Numbered from the stretch's first letter, positions 19,395 through 28,753 are shown. The stretch is DNA of 64,000 nt from VFZN01 sp050249615 (GCA_050249615.1 JBFWQE010000004.1:28296-92295); one strand, 5' to 3'. The notes: generated by a model from the sequence alone, not told the origin. A program made the numbers and translations.

Positions 19395-20117
19395 ATGGTG
19401 CCACGCGTGCGATTCACTGTGAAGGCTGTGCTGCTGTTGCTCCCCCTTGTCGCGCTCGAGGTCGCGTGCTCGCGTCCTCCCGAGCAGCAGATGCTGAACC
19501 AGTTCTTCCGGGCCGCGCGCAACAGGGACAACACGACGGCGGCGATGATGGCCACCGTCGCGCTCGACCCGCGCACCCAGGGCTCGGTCGAGGACTTCTC
19601 GATCACCTCCGTCAGCGCGGAGCGGCGCGAGCCGCTGCCGCACAAGGCCTTGATGGAGGCCGCGGCGAAGGCGCGTCAGGAGGAGGCCGAGTTCCAGCGC
19701 CGGAAGAGGGAGTATTCCAACGCCAACCTCGCGACCATCGAGGAGATTCTCAAGATCGAGAACCAACCGAACGTGAAGTTCACTCCGCTGCAGGCCAAGG
19801 TCAAGCCCGAGTGGGACAAGTGGCGCGCCGACACGGCCATGTTCGTGAAGAACCTGAGCGCCGCGCGCGCGGCCGTGACGGCCGCCACAGCGCTTCCCGA
19901 GGCGTCGCTGGCGCAGCCCGGCCAGCCCGAGTTCGACGTCAATGCCTTCGATGGTGAGATGGTGAGCAAGGACGTCGCCATCCGCGCGGAAGTGAAAAGC
20001 CCCGAGGGGCAGACCGCCGAGAAAGACCTGACCATCACGCTCTCGAAGGTGGTCGGCACGCAGGCCGGTACCGCCCGCGAGGGCAAGTGGATCATCACGA
20101 AGATCGCGGGACTCTGA
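19395..20117 (+). CDS. Putative lipoprotein of unknown function
   Basis: I do not recognise the family. The 240-residue protein starts at ATG 19395 with a strong GGAGGGAAGG ribosome site. A signal peptide ends in a lipobox (ALEVAC), so it is probably lipidated. A charged, helical middle segment with Arg/Glu/Lys runs (about 90-120) is followed by a beta-rich C-terminal part that resembles a small DUF-type domain (VAIRAEVKSPEG to GKWIITKIAGL). It lies downstream of gyrA and convergent with the pcrA-like helicase. No enzyme motif is visible. Confidence 0.75.
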   Translation: MVPRVRFTVKAVLLLLPLVALEVACSRPPEQQMLNQFFRAARNRDNTTAAMMATVALDPRTQGSVEDFSITSVSAERREPLPHKALMEAAAKARQEEAEFQRRKREYSNANLATIEEILKIENQPNVKFTPLQAKVKPEWDKWRADTAMFVKNLSAARAAVTAATALPEASLAQPGQPEFDVNAFDGEMVSKDVAIRAEVKSPEGQTAEKDLTITLSKVVGTQAGTAREGKWIITKIAGL

Positions 20118-20162
20118 GGGGAAGGCTGAACGCGAGCCAGGCAGAAGGCGAGCGCGCGGCGG

Positions 20163-22433
20163 TCACGCGCGCTCGAGCTTCGCGTACTTCGCCCGCAGCG
20201 TCTTCTGTCCCACCGACACGAACCGCACGACCAGCTTCTGGTCGTCCTCCAGATCCTCCACGCTCACCACCATCCCGACGCCGAACTGGCCGTGCTTGAC
20301 GCGCAGCCCGGGGCGGAGGCCCGCCGACTGGTCCTCGTCCTCGTACATGAACGGCGGCGGACCCTCCCGCGCGCGATCGGGCCCGCGCCTCGGCGGGCGC
20401 GCGTACGGGTTCGCCCGATACTCCCAGCCTCCGCGCGTGCCGCGGTACGGTGAAGACAGGGACGAGAACTCCTGCTCGATGAGATCCGCGGGAACCTCGT
20501 CGATGAACCGCGACGGCTCAGTGGCCTGGTACTCGCCGAAGACCCGCCGGCGCGCGGCGCTCGTCAGGACCAGCCGCTTCCGTGCGCGGGTGATGCCCAC
20601 GTAGCACAGCCGCCGCTCCTCCTCCAGCTCCGCATCGTCCTCGCGGGAACGGGAGTGGGGGAAGAGGCCCTCTTCGAGGCCAGCCATGACGACGACCGGG
20701 AACTCCAGGCCCTTGGCCGAGTGCAGGGTCATCATCAGCACGCGGGCGTCACGCCCGCCCTGTTCCTTGTCCACGTCCGAGAGCAGCGACAGCCGGTCGA
20801 CGAACCCTCCGAGGGATGTGTCCACCTCGCGGGCCTCGTACTCCCTCGCCGCGGACACGAGCTCCATCAGGTTCTCGATGCGGGCCTGCGACTCCTCGCT
20901 CCGGTCCTCGCGCAGGTCGCGGAGGTAGCCGGACTGATCCAGCGCCTTGCCCAGCGTGATGGCGACGGTCTCGCGCCGGGCGGCGTCGGAGAGCGACGTG
21001 ATCAGATCGCGGAACGCGGCCAGCGACGCCACCTGCCGGGGACTCAGGAGCCGCTGGTCCACGGCGGTCACCAGCCTGGTCCAGAGCGAGTTGGAGGCCA
21101 CGGCTGGCTGAAGCCCGGCGAGAAGCGGGGGAAGGTCCCCGGCGGCCTGGCCGGCGTCCACCTGCTCCAGAGCGTCCATCACCCCCTTGCCGATCCCTCG
21201 GGCGGGCGTGTTGATGACGCGCCTCAGCGCGACATCGTCGTGTGGGTTGAGGATCAGCTTGAGGTAGGCGAGAGCGTCCTTGATCTCCCGGCGCTCGTAG
21301 AAGCCGACGCCTCCCAGGATGAGATACGGGATGCCTGCCGCCCTGAGCGCGTCTTCCACCGAGCGGGACTGCGCGTTGGTTCGATACAGCACCGCCATCG
21401 TCGCGTCGACGTCTTCGCGTATCGTGTTCCGGGCGGTGCGCGCGATGAACTCCGCCTCCTCGAGCTCGTCGGAGGCCCGGAAATACACGATCCGGGCGCC
21501 GCCCTTCCGGTCGGTCCAGAGCGCCTTCTCCTTGCGGTTGCGGTTGTTGCCGATGACGGCCGAGGCCGCGTCCAGAATGACCTGCGTCGAGCGATAGTTC
21601 CGCTCGAGGCGCACTACCGCGGCCTCGGGGAAGTCCTGCTCGAAATCCATGATGTTGCGCAGATCCGCTCCGCGCCACTTGTAGATGGACTGATCGGGGT
21701 CACCGACGACGCAGAGGTTGCGATGGCCGCCGGCGAGCTGCTTCACGAGCATGTACTGAGGGCGGTTGGTGTCCTGGTACTCGTCCACCATCACGAACCT
21801 GAAGCGGCGGGCGTACCGCTCGCGCAGGGCCGGGTTCTTCTCGAACAGGTCCACGGTTCGGAGCAGGAGGTCGTCGAAATCGAGCGCGCTCGCCTCTGCC
21901 AGGGCGCGGTTGTAGCCGTGGAACAGGCGGCCGATCTCGCGATCGCGCGGGTTCCACGTGTTCTCGAACGACTCGGGGCCCTCCATCCGGTTCTTGGCAT
22001 GGCTGATGCGCCCCAGCACCATGCGGGCCTGGTACGTGCTGTCGTCGAGCCCGTACTCCTTGACCAGCTGCTTGATGACCGACTGCTGATCGCCCGAGTC
22101 GTAGATGGTGAAGTCGCGGCTGAGGCCGATGTGCCCGGCCTCGCGCCTCAGGAGGCGCGCGCAGAGCGCGTGAAAGGTGGAAATCCACATCGCGCGACAG
22201 TCGATGTCGAGCAGGGCCTCGACGCGCTCGCGCATCTCAGCCGCCGCCTTGTTGGTGAACGTGACCGCGACGATTTCGTCCGGATGGGCGACGCGCTCGG
22301 AGACCAGGTAGGCGATGCGATGCGCGATGACGCGCGTCTTGCCCGATCCGGCCCCCGCGAGAATGAGCAGCGGGCCTTCCGTGTGGCGGACCGCAGCCTG
22401 CTGCTCGGGATTCAGGGAAGAGAGGAGATCCAA
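20163..22433 (-). CDS. pcrA: ATP-dependent DNA helicase PcrA/UvrD
   Basis: This is a superfamily 1A 3'-5' helicase for repair and replication restart. The motifs run in order: LNPEQQAAVRHTEGPLLILAGAGSGKT (Q motif and Walker A, residues 8-34), VTFTNKAAAEMRERV (Ia), VMVDEYQDTNRPQY (II), VGDPDQSIYKWRGAD (III), NYRST (IV), LMTLHSAKGLEFPVV (V) and YVGITRARKRL (VI). The C-terminal tail contains a Tudor-like segment (GLRVKHGQFGVGMVVSVEDLE), typical of PcrA and UvrD and implicated in RNA polymerase binding. It has 756 residues. It is the last gene of a leftward run from glmU and glmS. Confidence 0.95.
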   Translation of the reverse strand: MDLLSSLNPEQQAAVRHTEGPLLILAGAGSGKTRVIAHRIAYLVSERVAHPDEIVAVTFTNKAAAEMRERVEALLDIDCRAMWISTFHALCARLLRREAGHIGLSRDFTIYDSGDQQSVIKQLVKEYGLDDSTYQARMVLGRISHAKNRMEGPESFENTWNPRDREIGRLFHGYNRALAEASALDFDDLLLRTVDLFEKNPALRERYARRFRFVMVDEYQDTNRPQYMLVKQLAGGHRNLCVVGDPDQSIYKWRGADLRNIMDFEQDFPEAAVVRLERNYRSTQVILDAASAVIGNNRNRKEKALWTDRKGGARIVYFRASDELEEAEFIARTARNTIREDVDATMAVLYRTNAQSRSVEDALRAAGIPYLILGGVGFYERREIKDALAYLKLILNPHDDVALRRVINTPARGIGKGVMDALEQVDAGQAAGDLPPLLAGLQPAVASNSLWTRLVTAVDQRLLSPRQVASLAAFRDLITSLSDAARRETVAITLGKALDQSGYLRDLREDRSEESQARIENLMELVSAAREYEAREVDTSLGGFVDRLSLLSDVDKEQGGRDARVLMMTLHSAKGLEFPVVVMAGLEEGLFPHSRSREDDAELEEERRLCYVGITRARKRLVLTSAARRRVFGEYQATEPSRFIDEVPADLIEQEFSSLSSPYRGTRGGWEYRANPYARPPRRGPDRAREGPPPFMYEDEDQSAGLRPGLRVKHGQFGVGMVVSVEDLEDDQKLVVRFVSVGQKTLRAKYAKLERA

Positions 22434-22438
22434 CCCTC

Positions 22439-24283
22439 CTATTCTACCGTGACGCTCTTGGCGAGGTTCCTCGGCTGATCGACGTCGCAGCCACGCCTGA
22501 TGGCGATGTGGTACGCAAGGAGCTGCAGCGGGATGGTCATGGCCACCGGCGTCAGGAGCGGAGTGGTTGCAGGAATTGCTACCAGTGCGTCGGATTGACG
22601 ATCCAGGAAATCCGACAGGGGACTCTCGCCCTCGGTGGTGACGGCGATGACCGATCCGCCGCGCGCCTTGGCCTCCTGGATGTTGCCGAGCATCTTCTCG
22701 AAGACCGCATCCCGCGGCACCAGCGCCACCACCGGCATGGCCTCGTCGATGAGGGCGATGGGCCCGTGTTTCATCTCGCCAGCCGGGTAGCCCTCGGCGT
22801 GTATGTAGGAGATCTCCTTCAGCTTCAGCGCGCCTTCAAGGGCGATCGGATAGTTCACGCCACGGCCGAGATAGAGGAAATCCGACCGGTTGTAGAAGCG
22901 CGCCGCGATGTCCTCCGTTGCCTTCGACGCGTGGATCGCGCCCTCGACGACCTGGGGCAGGCGCATCAACTCGTCGATGGCGGCGCGGCGCTGATCGGTC
23001 GTGAGCGTCTCGCGGATCTCGGCGAGACGGAGCGCAAGCAGGTAGAGCGCCACCAGCTGGGTGGTGAAGGCCTTCGTGGACGCGACGCCAATCTCCGGAC
23101 CGGCGTGCGTGTAGATGGTTCCCTCTGCCTCGCGCGTCGCCATGCTCCCGACGACGTTGCAGATGGCGACGCTCCGAGCGCCCTTGCTCTTGGCCTCGCG
23201 CAGGGCCGCGAGCGTGTCGGCGGTCTCACCGGACTGGGTGATCGCGACGGTCAGCGATCGGCGGTCCACGATGGGGTCCCGGTACCGGAACTCGGAGCCG
23301 TAGTCCACCTCGACCGGGATGCGGGCCAGCTGCTCGATCATGAACTTGCCGACCAGCGCCGCGTGCCACGACGTGCCGCACGCCACCATCGTCACCTTGT
23401 TCACGGCCGCGAGGTCGGCAGGGCTGATGGCGAGCTCGTCCAGGAAGGTCTGTGCGGAGTCCACGGAGACGCGGCCGAGGATCGTCTCGCGCAGCGCATG
23501 GGGCTGCTCGATGATCTCCTTCAGCATGAAGTGCTTGTAGCCGGCCTTCTCCGCCATGACGGGGTCCCAGGTCACCCGCGTGGGCGCGTGCGTGACCTCG
23601 GCGCCGTCGAGCGACCTGAACGTGGCGCCGGCGGGCGTGACCACGGCCATCTCGCGGTCGTCCATGAACACGACATTCCGCGTGTGCGCCAGGATGGCGG
23701 GCACGTCGCTGGCGACGAAGTACTCGCCGTCGCCCAGCCCCACCACGATGGGCGGGCCGTTGCGCACGGCGACGAGCTTGTTCGGGTCGTCGGCCGTGAG
23801 CAGCACCAGCGCGAAGAGCCCGCGAACCCTCGCCACCGCGCGTTGCACGGCGTTCTCGAGGCCGTCGCCGCGCCATTCGTCCTGGACCAGGTGCGCCACC
23901 ACCTCGGTGTCGGTCTCCGACTGGAACGTGTGGCCCTTCGCGAGGAGTGCCCGCTTCAACTCGAGGTAGTTCTCGATGATCCCGTTGTGAACCACCACCA
24001 GCCGGCCCGTGCCGTCACGATGCGGGTGCGCGTTCTCTTCGGTTGGCCGGCCGTGCGTGGCCCAGCGGGTGTGGCCGAGGCCGTACTGGCCCTCCAGGGG
24101 CGACTTCGCGAGGGCCTGTTCGAGGTTCGAGAGCTTGCCCGCGCTGCGGCGGATATCGAGGTGGCCGTCGTTGACCACGGCAATGCCCGCCGAATCGTAC
24201 CCGCGGTATTCGAGCCGCTTCAGCCCGTCGAGGATGACGGGGACGACGGGCTTCGCGCCGATGTAACCGATGATCCCGCACAT
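22439..24283 (-). CDS. glmS: Glutamine-fructose-6-phosphate aminotransferase (isomerizing)
   Basis: GlmS makes glucosamine-6-phosphate for peptidoglycan and LPS. The N-terminal glutaminase domain begins MCGIIGYIGAKP with the catalytic Cys2. Two SIS domains follow, containing ACGTSWHAALVGKF and ITQSGETADTLAALREAK. The protein ends with the conserved DQPRNLAKSVTVE. The length of 614 residues is normal. It sits between glmU and a pcrA-like gene, a metabolic pairing with glmU in amino-sugar synthesis. No glmS ribozyme is seen upstream, where only a 17-base repeat-filled gap separates it from glmU. Confidence 0.97.
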   Translation of the reverse strand: MCGIIGYIGAKPVVPVILDGLKRLEYRGYDSAGIAVVNDGHLDIRRSAGKLSNLEQALAKSPLEGQYGLGHTRWATHGRPTEENAHPHRDGTGRLVVVHNGIIENYLELKRALLAKGHTFQSETDTEVVAHLVQDEWRGDGLENAVQRAVARVRGLFALVLLTADDPNKLVAVRNGPPIVVGLGDGEYFVASDVPAILAHTRNVVFMDDREMAVVTPAGATFRSLDGAEVTHAPTRVTWDPVMAEKAGYKHFMLKEIIEQPHALRETILGRVSVDSAQTFLDELAISPADLAAVNKVTMVACGTSWHAALVGKFMIEQLARIPVEVDYGSEFRYRDPIVDRRSLTVAITQSGETADTLAALREAKSKGARSVAICNVVGSMATREAEGTIYTHAGPEIGVASTKAFTTQLVALYLLALRLAEIRETLTTDQRRAAIDELMRLPQVVEGAIHASKATEDIAARFYNRSDFLYLGRGVNYPIALEGALKLKEISYIHAEGYPAGEMKHGPIALIDEAMPVVALVPRDAVFEKMLGNIQEAKARGGSVIAVTTEGESPLSDFLDRQSDALVAIPATTPLLTPVAMTIPLQLLAYHIAIRRGCDVDQPRNLAKSVTVE

Positions 24284-24289
24284 CTACTG

Positions 24290-24328
24290 CTTCTCACTTC
24301 TCACTTTTCACTTCTCACTTCTTCTTTG
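24290..24328 (-). repeat. CTTCTCACTT word repeat at the glmU-glmS junction
   Basis: Imperfect copies of CTTCTCACTT fill the glmU-glmS spacer and continue over the glmU stop into its last codons, so the C-terminal residues KEEVRSEK are written by the repeat. The same word family recurs at 30928-31029 and 38185-38295. Confidence 0.8.
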
Positions 24329-25692
24329 CGCCGGCTCACCCAGCCCGGCTTGTTCTCCTGCCGGCCGCGGCCAATGCCCAGCGCGTCGGCCGGGACATCC
24401 TGGGTGATGGCGGACCCGGCCGCGACGTAGGCGTTGTCGCCAATCGTGACCGGGGCGACCAGCGTGGAGTTGCTGCCGACGAAGGCGCCCTTGCCGACCA
24501 CGGTCCGGTGCTTGCGCATGCCGTCGTAGTTGCACGTGATGGTGCCGGCGCCGATGTTCGAGCGCTCGCCGATGGTCGAGTCGCCGAGGTAGGCGAGGTG
24601 ATTGGCCTTGGCGCCGTCCCCCAGCGCCGTGTTCTTCAGCTCGACGAAGTTGCCGACGCGGGCCTCGGCGCCGAGGGCCGATCCCGGCCTCAGGTGCGCG
24701 AACGGGCCGACACTGCAGCCCGGCCCGATGGTCGAGTCGGTCACGACCGAGTGATTCAGCAGTGTCACGCGATCGCCCACCGTCGAGTTGACGACGCGTG
24801 TGCCGGAGTGGATCTCGCAGGCGCTGCCGACGCGCGTGGAACCCTCGAGGTGCACGCAAGGATGGATCACGGTGTCGGGCCCCACCTCCACGCCGCTGTC
24901 GATGTACGTGGTGGCGGGATCGACCAGGGTGACCCCGGCCGCCATCAGTTCTTCGTTCTTCGCCTGTCGAACCATGCCACTGACCTCCGCCAGCTCCGAT
25001 CGGCTGTTGATGCCCCGAATCTCGTCCGCGCCCGCGACCTGCCAGGTGGTCACGGTCCGGCCCTGGCGCCGGTAGATGCTGACGAGGTCGGGCAGGTAGT
25101 ACTCGCCCTGCGCGTTGGCGGCGCCGATGCCGCGAAGGGCCTCGAACAGCGGCGCCAGGTCGAAGGCGTAGATGCCCGAGTTGATCTCCCGGACTTCGCG
25201 CTCCGCCGGCGAGGCGTCCCGTTCCTCCACGATGCGCGCGATCTCGCCGTCCTTGCGGATCACTCGGCCATAGCCGTACGGGCGCGGCACAGTGGCTGTC
25301 ATGACGGTGGCGACAGCCGCCGCCTGATGGTGCGCCTGGACCAGCGCCTGGAGCGTGGCCGCGGTGAGGAGGGGGACATCGCCCGAGAGGAGCACGACGG
25401 TGCCGGACCTGTCCTTCAGGATCGGCTCGGCCTGGAGCAGCGCGTGGCCGGTGCCGAGTTGCGGCTCCTGTACGACCGTGAAGACTTGCGGCCTCTCTCC
25501 CAGGTGATGACGGACCTTCTCGGCTTCGTGGCCGACCACGACCGTGATGGTTTCGGGCCCGAGGGCGGAGGCCGCCCGGAGGACGCGGTCGATGAGGGCG
25601 ATACCACAAACGGGATGAAGGACCTTTGGCGTGGCAGACCGCATCCGGGTGCCCTTGCCCGCGGCCAGGATGACGATGTGGATGGGGTTCAC
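24301..25692 (-). CDS. glmU: Bifunctional UDP-N-acetylglucosamine pyrophosphorylase / glucosamine-1-phosphate N-acetyltransferase
   Basis: GlmU makes UDP-GlcNAc from GlcN-1-P. The N-terminal nucleotidyltransferase carries LAAGKGTRMRSATPKVLHPV (residues 9-28). The C-terminal half is a left-handed beta-helix of hexapeptide repeats (PDTVIHPCVHLEGSTRVG, GPCSVGPFAHLRPGS-like runs, and NIGAGTITCNYDG). The length of 463 residues is normal. It probably shares an operon with glmS, 17 bases downstream. The last eight residues come from the repeat that overlaps the stop and are likely non-functional. Confidence 0.96.
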   Translation of the reverse strand: MNPIHIVILAAGKGTRMRSATPKVLHPVCGIALIDRVLRAASALGPETITVVVGHEAEKVRHHLGERPQVFTVVQEPQLGTGHALLQAEPILKDRSGTVVLLSGDVPLLTAATLQALVQAHHQAAAVATVMTATVPRPYGYGRVIRKDGEIARIVEERDASPAEREVREINSGIYAFDLAPLFEALRGIGAANAQGEYYLPDLVSIYRRQGRTVTTWQVAGADEIRGINSRSELAEVSGMVRQAKNEELMAAGVTLVDPATTYIDSGVEVGPDTVIHPCVHLEGSTRVGSACEIHSGTRVVNSTVGDRVTLLNHSVVTDSTIGPGCSVGPFAHLRPGSALGAEARVGNFVELKNTALGDGAKANHLAYLGDSTIGERSNIGAGTITCNYDGMRKHRTVVGKGAFVGSNSTLVAPVTIGDNAYVAAGSAITQDVPADALGIGRGRQENKPGWVSRRKEEVRSEK

Positions 25693-25734
25693 GGACGTGG
25701 ATCTTATCGGTTGCAGGGCGTGGCGGGATTCGGG

Positions 25735-26565
25735 CTAGTCTCGGAGGGCGTCGTAGACATATTTGGTCGATAAACCAAATTTACGAGCCACCAGGCGGGC
25801 AGCCTCTCGCTTCGATCGGGCGTCGTTATTGGTCAATAAACCTAATTCATGTCTCAATGCCTCGACCGATACGGACGGCGCCGTCGTTTCGGCGGGCTCC
25901 GTTCTTGGGAAGACGAGCGTAAACTCCCCTTGGGGGTGCTCCAGGCGACCGAGAATTTCGCCTGGGAGGCCCGTCAGGCACTCCTCGTGGAGTTTGGTCA
26001 GTTCGCGAAACACCAAAATTGGTTGTTTGACATAATTGACCAGATCTTCGAGCGTCTTCCGGATGCGGTGCGGGGCCTCGAAACAGACCACGGCCAGATC
26101 GGCCTGGTAGCGAACGAGGCGTTCAATCCATTGAATTCTATCTTTTGACCTAATCGGCGGAAAACCCAGGAAGGCGAACTCCGGGTCTTCCAATCCCGCG
26201 AGGGAAATGGCCGTCGCGACAGCGCTTGGCCCGGGAACGGCCACCACGGCGATTCCGGCCTCCCGGGCCATGCGTACGAGCTCGGCCCCCGGGTCCGACA
26301 CCCCGGGCGTGCCGGCGTCGGAGACGAGCGCCACTGATTCCCCCCGGCGCAGGCGGGCCACCAGTTCGGGTGCGCGGGAGCGCTCGTTGTGCTCGTGCAG
26401 GCTGAGGATCCGCGTCGGGATGCTGAAGTGCCGCAGCAGGTTGCCCGTCCGCCGGGTGTCCTCGGCGGCGACGATGGCCACGTCGCGCAGGATGCGAAGG
26501 GCTCGGGCAGAAATGTCCTCGAGATGGCCGATCGGCGTGGCGACGACGAAGAGCGTACCGGCCAT
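25735..26565 (-). CDS. rsmI: 16S rRNA (cytidine-2'-O)-methyltransferase RsmI
   Basis: RsmI methylates the 2'-O of C1402 in 16S rRNA. The tetrapyrrole-methylase fold is clear: GTLFVVATPIGHLEDISARALRILRDVAIVAAEDTRRTGNLLRHF at the N-terminus, ALVSDAGTPGVSDPGAELV near residue 80, and VVAVPGPSAVATAISLAGL. The length of 276 is normal. The second half, roughly 25740-26160, uses A+T-rich codons (TTA, AAA, AAT, ATT, CAA) that are scarce in neighbouring genes, while the first half does not. This may be a recombined segment or a relaxed region. Confidence 0.93.
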   Translation of the reverse strand: MAGTLFVVATPIGHLEDISARALRILRDVAIVAAEDTRRTGNLLRHFSIPTRILSLHEHNERSRAPELVARLRRGESVALVSDAGTPGVSDPGAELVRMAREAGIAVVAVPGPSAVATAISLAGLEDPEFAFLGFPPIRSKDRIQWIERLVRYQADLAVVCFEAPHRIRKTLEDLVNYVKQPILVFRELTKLHEECLTGLPGEILGRLEHPQGEFTLVFPRTEPAETTAPSVSVEALRHELGLLTNNDARSKREAARLVARKFGLSTKYVYDALRD

Positions 26566-26625
26566 ATTTTATTGTACCATTGGGAGATGGCCGCACGCTG
26601 GAGGGTGCGGCCGTGATCGCCTCAC

Positions 26626-28290
26626 ATGCACGCCGCGGAACCGCTCACCCATTTCGTCGACGACTACGTCGCTTACCTGTACGAGGCCCGCCCGACCCAC
26701 GCGACGCTCGATGGGGTGCACCAGCACGACGACCTCCTCGAGGACTTCCGCCGGTCTGCCGTCGAGACGCACCTCGGGGCGCTGGCGGGCTTCGCCCGGC
26801 GCCTGGACGCGATTCCGGTGGACAGGCTCCCGCTGCACGAGCAGGTGGACCACGCCATCATCGGATCGAACATCCGCGCCCGGATGCACGAACTGGAGGA
26901 GGTCCGGACCTGGGAGCGGAGCCCCCACCTCTACGGGGAAGTGCTGGCCTCGAGCCTGGCAGCCCAGGCCATCTTCACCTACGCGCCGGAGGCCGAGCGG
27001 GCGCGCCGCGTGCTCTCGAAGCTCCACCAGGTGCCGCGGCTCATCCAGGCCGCCCGCGACAACGTCAAGGAGCCCCCGGCCATCTTCATCAAGGTGGGGC
27101 TGGACACCTGGCGCGGCATCAAGACCTTCATCGACGCCGACCTGCCGCGCGCCTTCTCGGGCGTGGACGACCTGCACCTCCTCTCCGACCTGGCCGACGC
27201 CTCCACCGAGGCCGTGCAGGCGGTGACCGCCTACATCGACTATCTCGAGAACGACCTGCGGCCCCGGGCGAAGGGCTCGTTCCGCATGGGCCGCGATCGG
27301 TTCGAGCAGAAGCTGCGCCTGGAGGAAGGCATCGGGCTGCCGGTCGAGCGGCTGCTCACGATCGCCCTGCGCGAGCTCGCGAACACGCAGGAGGAGTTCC
27401 GCTCCGTCGCCGGGCGCCTCAACGGCGGCGACCCGATGGACGCGTGGCGGAAGGCCCGGGAGTCGCACCCCGCCCCCGGCACGCTCATCGCCACCGCGCG
27501 CGGTCAGCTGGACGAGTTGCGCACGTTCCTCGCGCGCAACCCCGTCGTCGAACTTCCGCCGGGCGAGGGAGACGGCATCGACGTCGCGGCCACGCCGGAC
27601 TTCTTCCGGTGGTCGTTCGCCAGCATGTGGACGCCGGGGCCGTTCGAGACGCGCGCGTCGCGCGCGATGTACTACCTGACCGATGCCGAGGCCTCGTGGC
27701 CCGACGATCGCAAGCGCGAGCACCTGCGCGACTTCAACCTCCCGACCCTGTGGACCATCTCGATCCACGAGGTGTATCCCGGCCACTACCTGCACTACCA
27801 GCACCTCCGCCGCGTCGCGTCCAAGGTGCGGCGCTCCACGCTGTTCGCGCCCGCCTCGTACGTCGAAGGCTGGGCGCACTACTGCGAGCAGATGATGCTG
27901 GAGGCGGGCTTCGGAGACGGCGATCACGCGCTCAGGCTCGGACAGCTGGGCGAGGCCCTGGTCCGCCTGGCCCGCTTCGTCGTGGGGATCAGGCTGCACA
28001 CCGACGACTGGTCGGTGGAGCAGGGCGTGCGCTTCTTCAAGGAGGAGGCGTTCCTCGAGGACGCCAGCGCGCGGCGCGAGGCCGAGCGCGGCACGTTCGA
28101 TCCGACCTATCTCGTGTACTCGGCCGGCAAGCTGATGCTGCTCAAGCTGCGCAAGGACTGGCAGGAGGAGCAGCGCGGCAAGCCCTCCCTGCGCGCGTTC
28201 CACGACGCTTTCCTCGCGCAGGGCGCGGCTTCGTTCCCGGCGCTCCGGCGCCTCATGCTGGACCACGCGACCGGCGACGTCCTGGAGTAA
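26626..28290 (+). CDS. DUF885 family protein, putative metallohydrolase
   Basis: The 554-residue protein matches the DUF885 family, which is related to zinc peptidases. The HExxxGH-like motif HEVYPGHYLH is at residues 381-390, and EGWAHYCEQMMLEAG follows about 30 residues later, together giving the likely metal ligands and catalytic Glu. No signal peptide is visible, so it appears cytoplasmic. The substrate is unknown. It is divergent from rsmI and followed 8 bases later by the FmdB-type gene. Confidence 0.85.
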   Translation: MHAAEPLTHFVDDYVAYLYEARPTHATLDGVHQHDDLLEDFRRSAVETHLGALAGFARRLDAIPVDRLPLHEQVDHAIIGSNIRARMHELEEVRTWERSPHLYGEVLASSLAAQAIFTYAPEAERARRVLSKLHQVPRLIQAARDNVKEPPAIFIKVGLDTWRGIKTFIDADLPRAFSGVDDLHLLSDLADASTEAVQAVTAYIDYLENDLRPRAKGSFRMGRDRFEQKLRLEEGIGLPVERLLTIALRELANTQEEFRSVAGRLNGGDPMDAWRKARESHPAPGTLIATARGQLDELRTFLARNPVVELPPGEGDGIDVAATPDFFRWSFASMWTPGPFETRASRAMYYLTDAEASWPDDRKREHLRDFNLPTLWTISIHEVYPGHYLHYQHLRRVASKVRRSTLFAPASYVEGWAHYCEQMMLEAGFGDGDHALRLGQLGEALVRLARFVVGIRLHTDDWSVEQGVRFFKEEAFLEDASARREAERGTFDPTYLVYSAGKLMLLKLRKDWQEEQRGKPSLRAFHDAFLAQGAASFPALRRLMLDHATGDVLE

Positions 28291-28298
28291 CCCTCACC

Positions 28299-28753
28299 AT
28301 GCCCCTGTACGAATACCAGTGCGACGCGTGCGCCCACCGGTTCGAGGTCATCCAGAAGTTCTCGGACGCCCCCATCGAGACCTGCCCGAAGTGCGGCGGC
28401 GCGGTGAAGAAGCTGCTCTCGTCCCCGGCGATCCAGTTCAAGGGATCGGGGTGGTACATCACCGATTACGCGAGGGCGGGCAAATCCGACGGAGCCAATG
28501 TCGCTTCGGGGACCCACGAGTCGGGCAGCTCGTCCGGCGAGAGCAAGCCCGAGACCAAGAGCGAGGCGAAGAGCGAGGCGAAGANNNNNNNNNNNNNNNN
28601 NNNNNNNNNNNNNNNNNNNNNNNNNNNNNNNNNNNNNNNNNNNNNNNNNNNNNNNNNNNNNNNNNNNNNNNNNNNNNNNNNNNNAAGAGCGAGGCGAAGA
28701 GCGAGGCGAAGAAGGAGTCGACGCCTAGCCCTTCGACGTCGGCGTCAAGTTGA
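28299..28753 (+). CDS. FmdB family zinc-ribbon protein, interrupted by assembly gap
   Basis: The N-terminal zinc ribbon (MPLYEYQCDACAHRF, then ETCPKCGGAVKKLLSSPAIQFKGSGWY) has the four Cys at residues 8, 11, 29 and 32, as in the FmdB regulatory protein family; the function is not established. The C-terminal tail is a low-complexity Lys-Ser-Glu-Ala repeat from a 12-bp tandem DNA repeat. 100 N (28585-28684) break this tail. The phase before and after the gap agrees only if the true gap is 2 modulo 3, so the N run is a placeholder. If the repeat is continuous, the protein ends KKESTPSPSTSASS at 28753. Confidence 0.75.
28557..28711 (+). repeat. 12-bp tandem repeat broken by gap
   Basis: AAGAGCGAGGCG occurs twice before (28557-28580) and twice after (28685-28708) the N run, with partial copies at each edge. 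It encodes Lys-Ser-Glu-Ala. The number of copies in the real genome is unknown because the assembly broke here. Confidence 0.9.
28585..28684. other. Assembly gap of 100 N
   Basis: Exactly 100 undetermined bases lie inside the tandem repeat of the FmdB-type gene. The round number and the mismatch of reading phase on the two sides indicate an arbitrary spacer, not a measured length. Confidence 0.98.

Noticed and set aside
24284..24300. glmS ribozyme or riboswitch upstream of glmS
   Set aside because: Only 17 bases of word repeat separate glmU and glmS, too short for such an element.
28498..28753. Alternative frames read through the N run
   Set aside because: Any frame across undetermined bases is artificial; the zinc-ribbon frame before the gap is the supported one.
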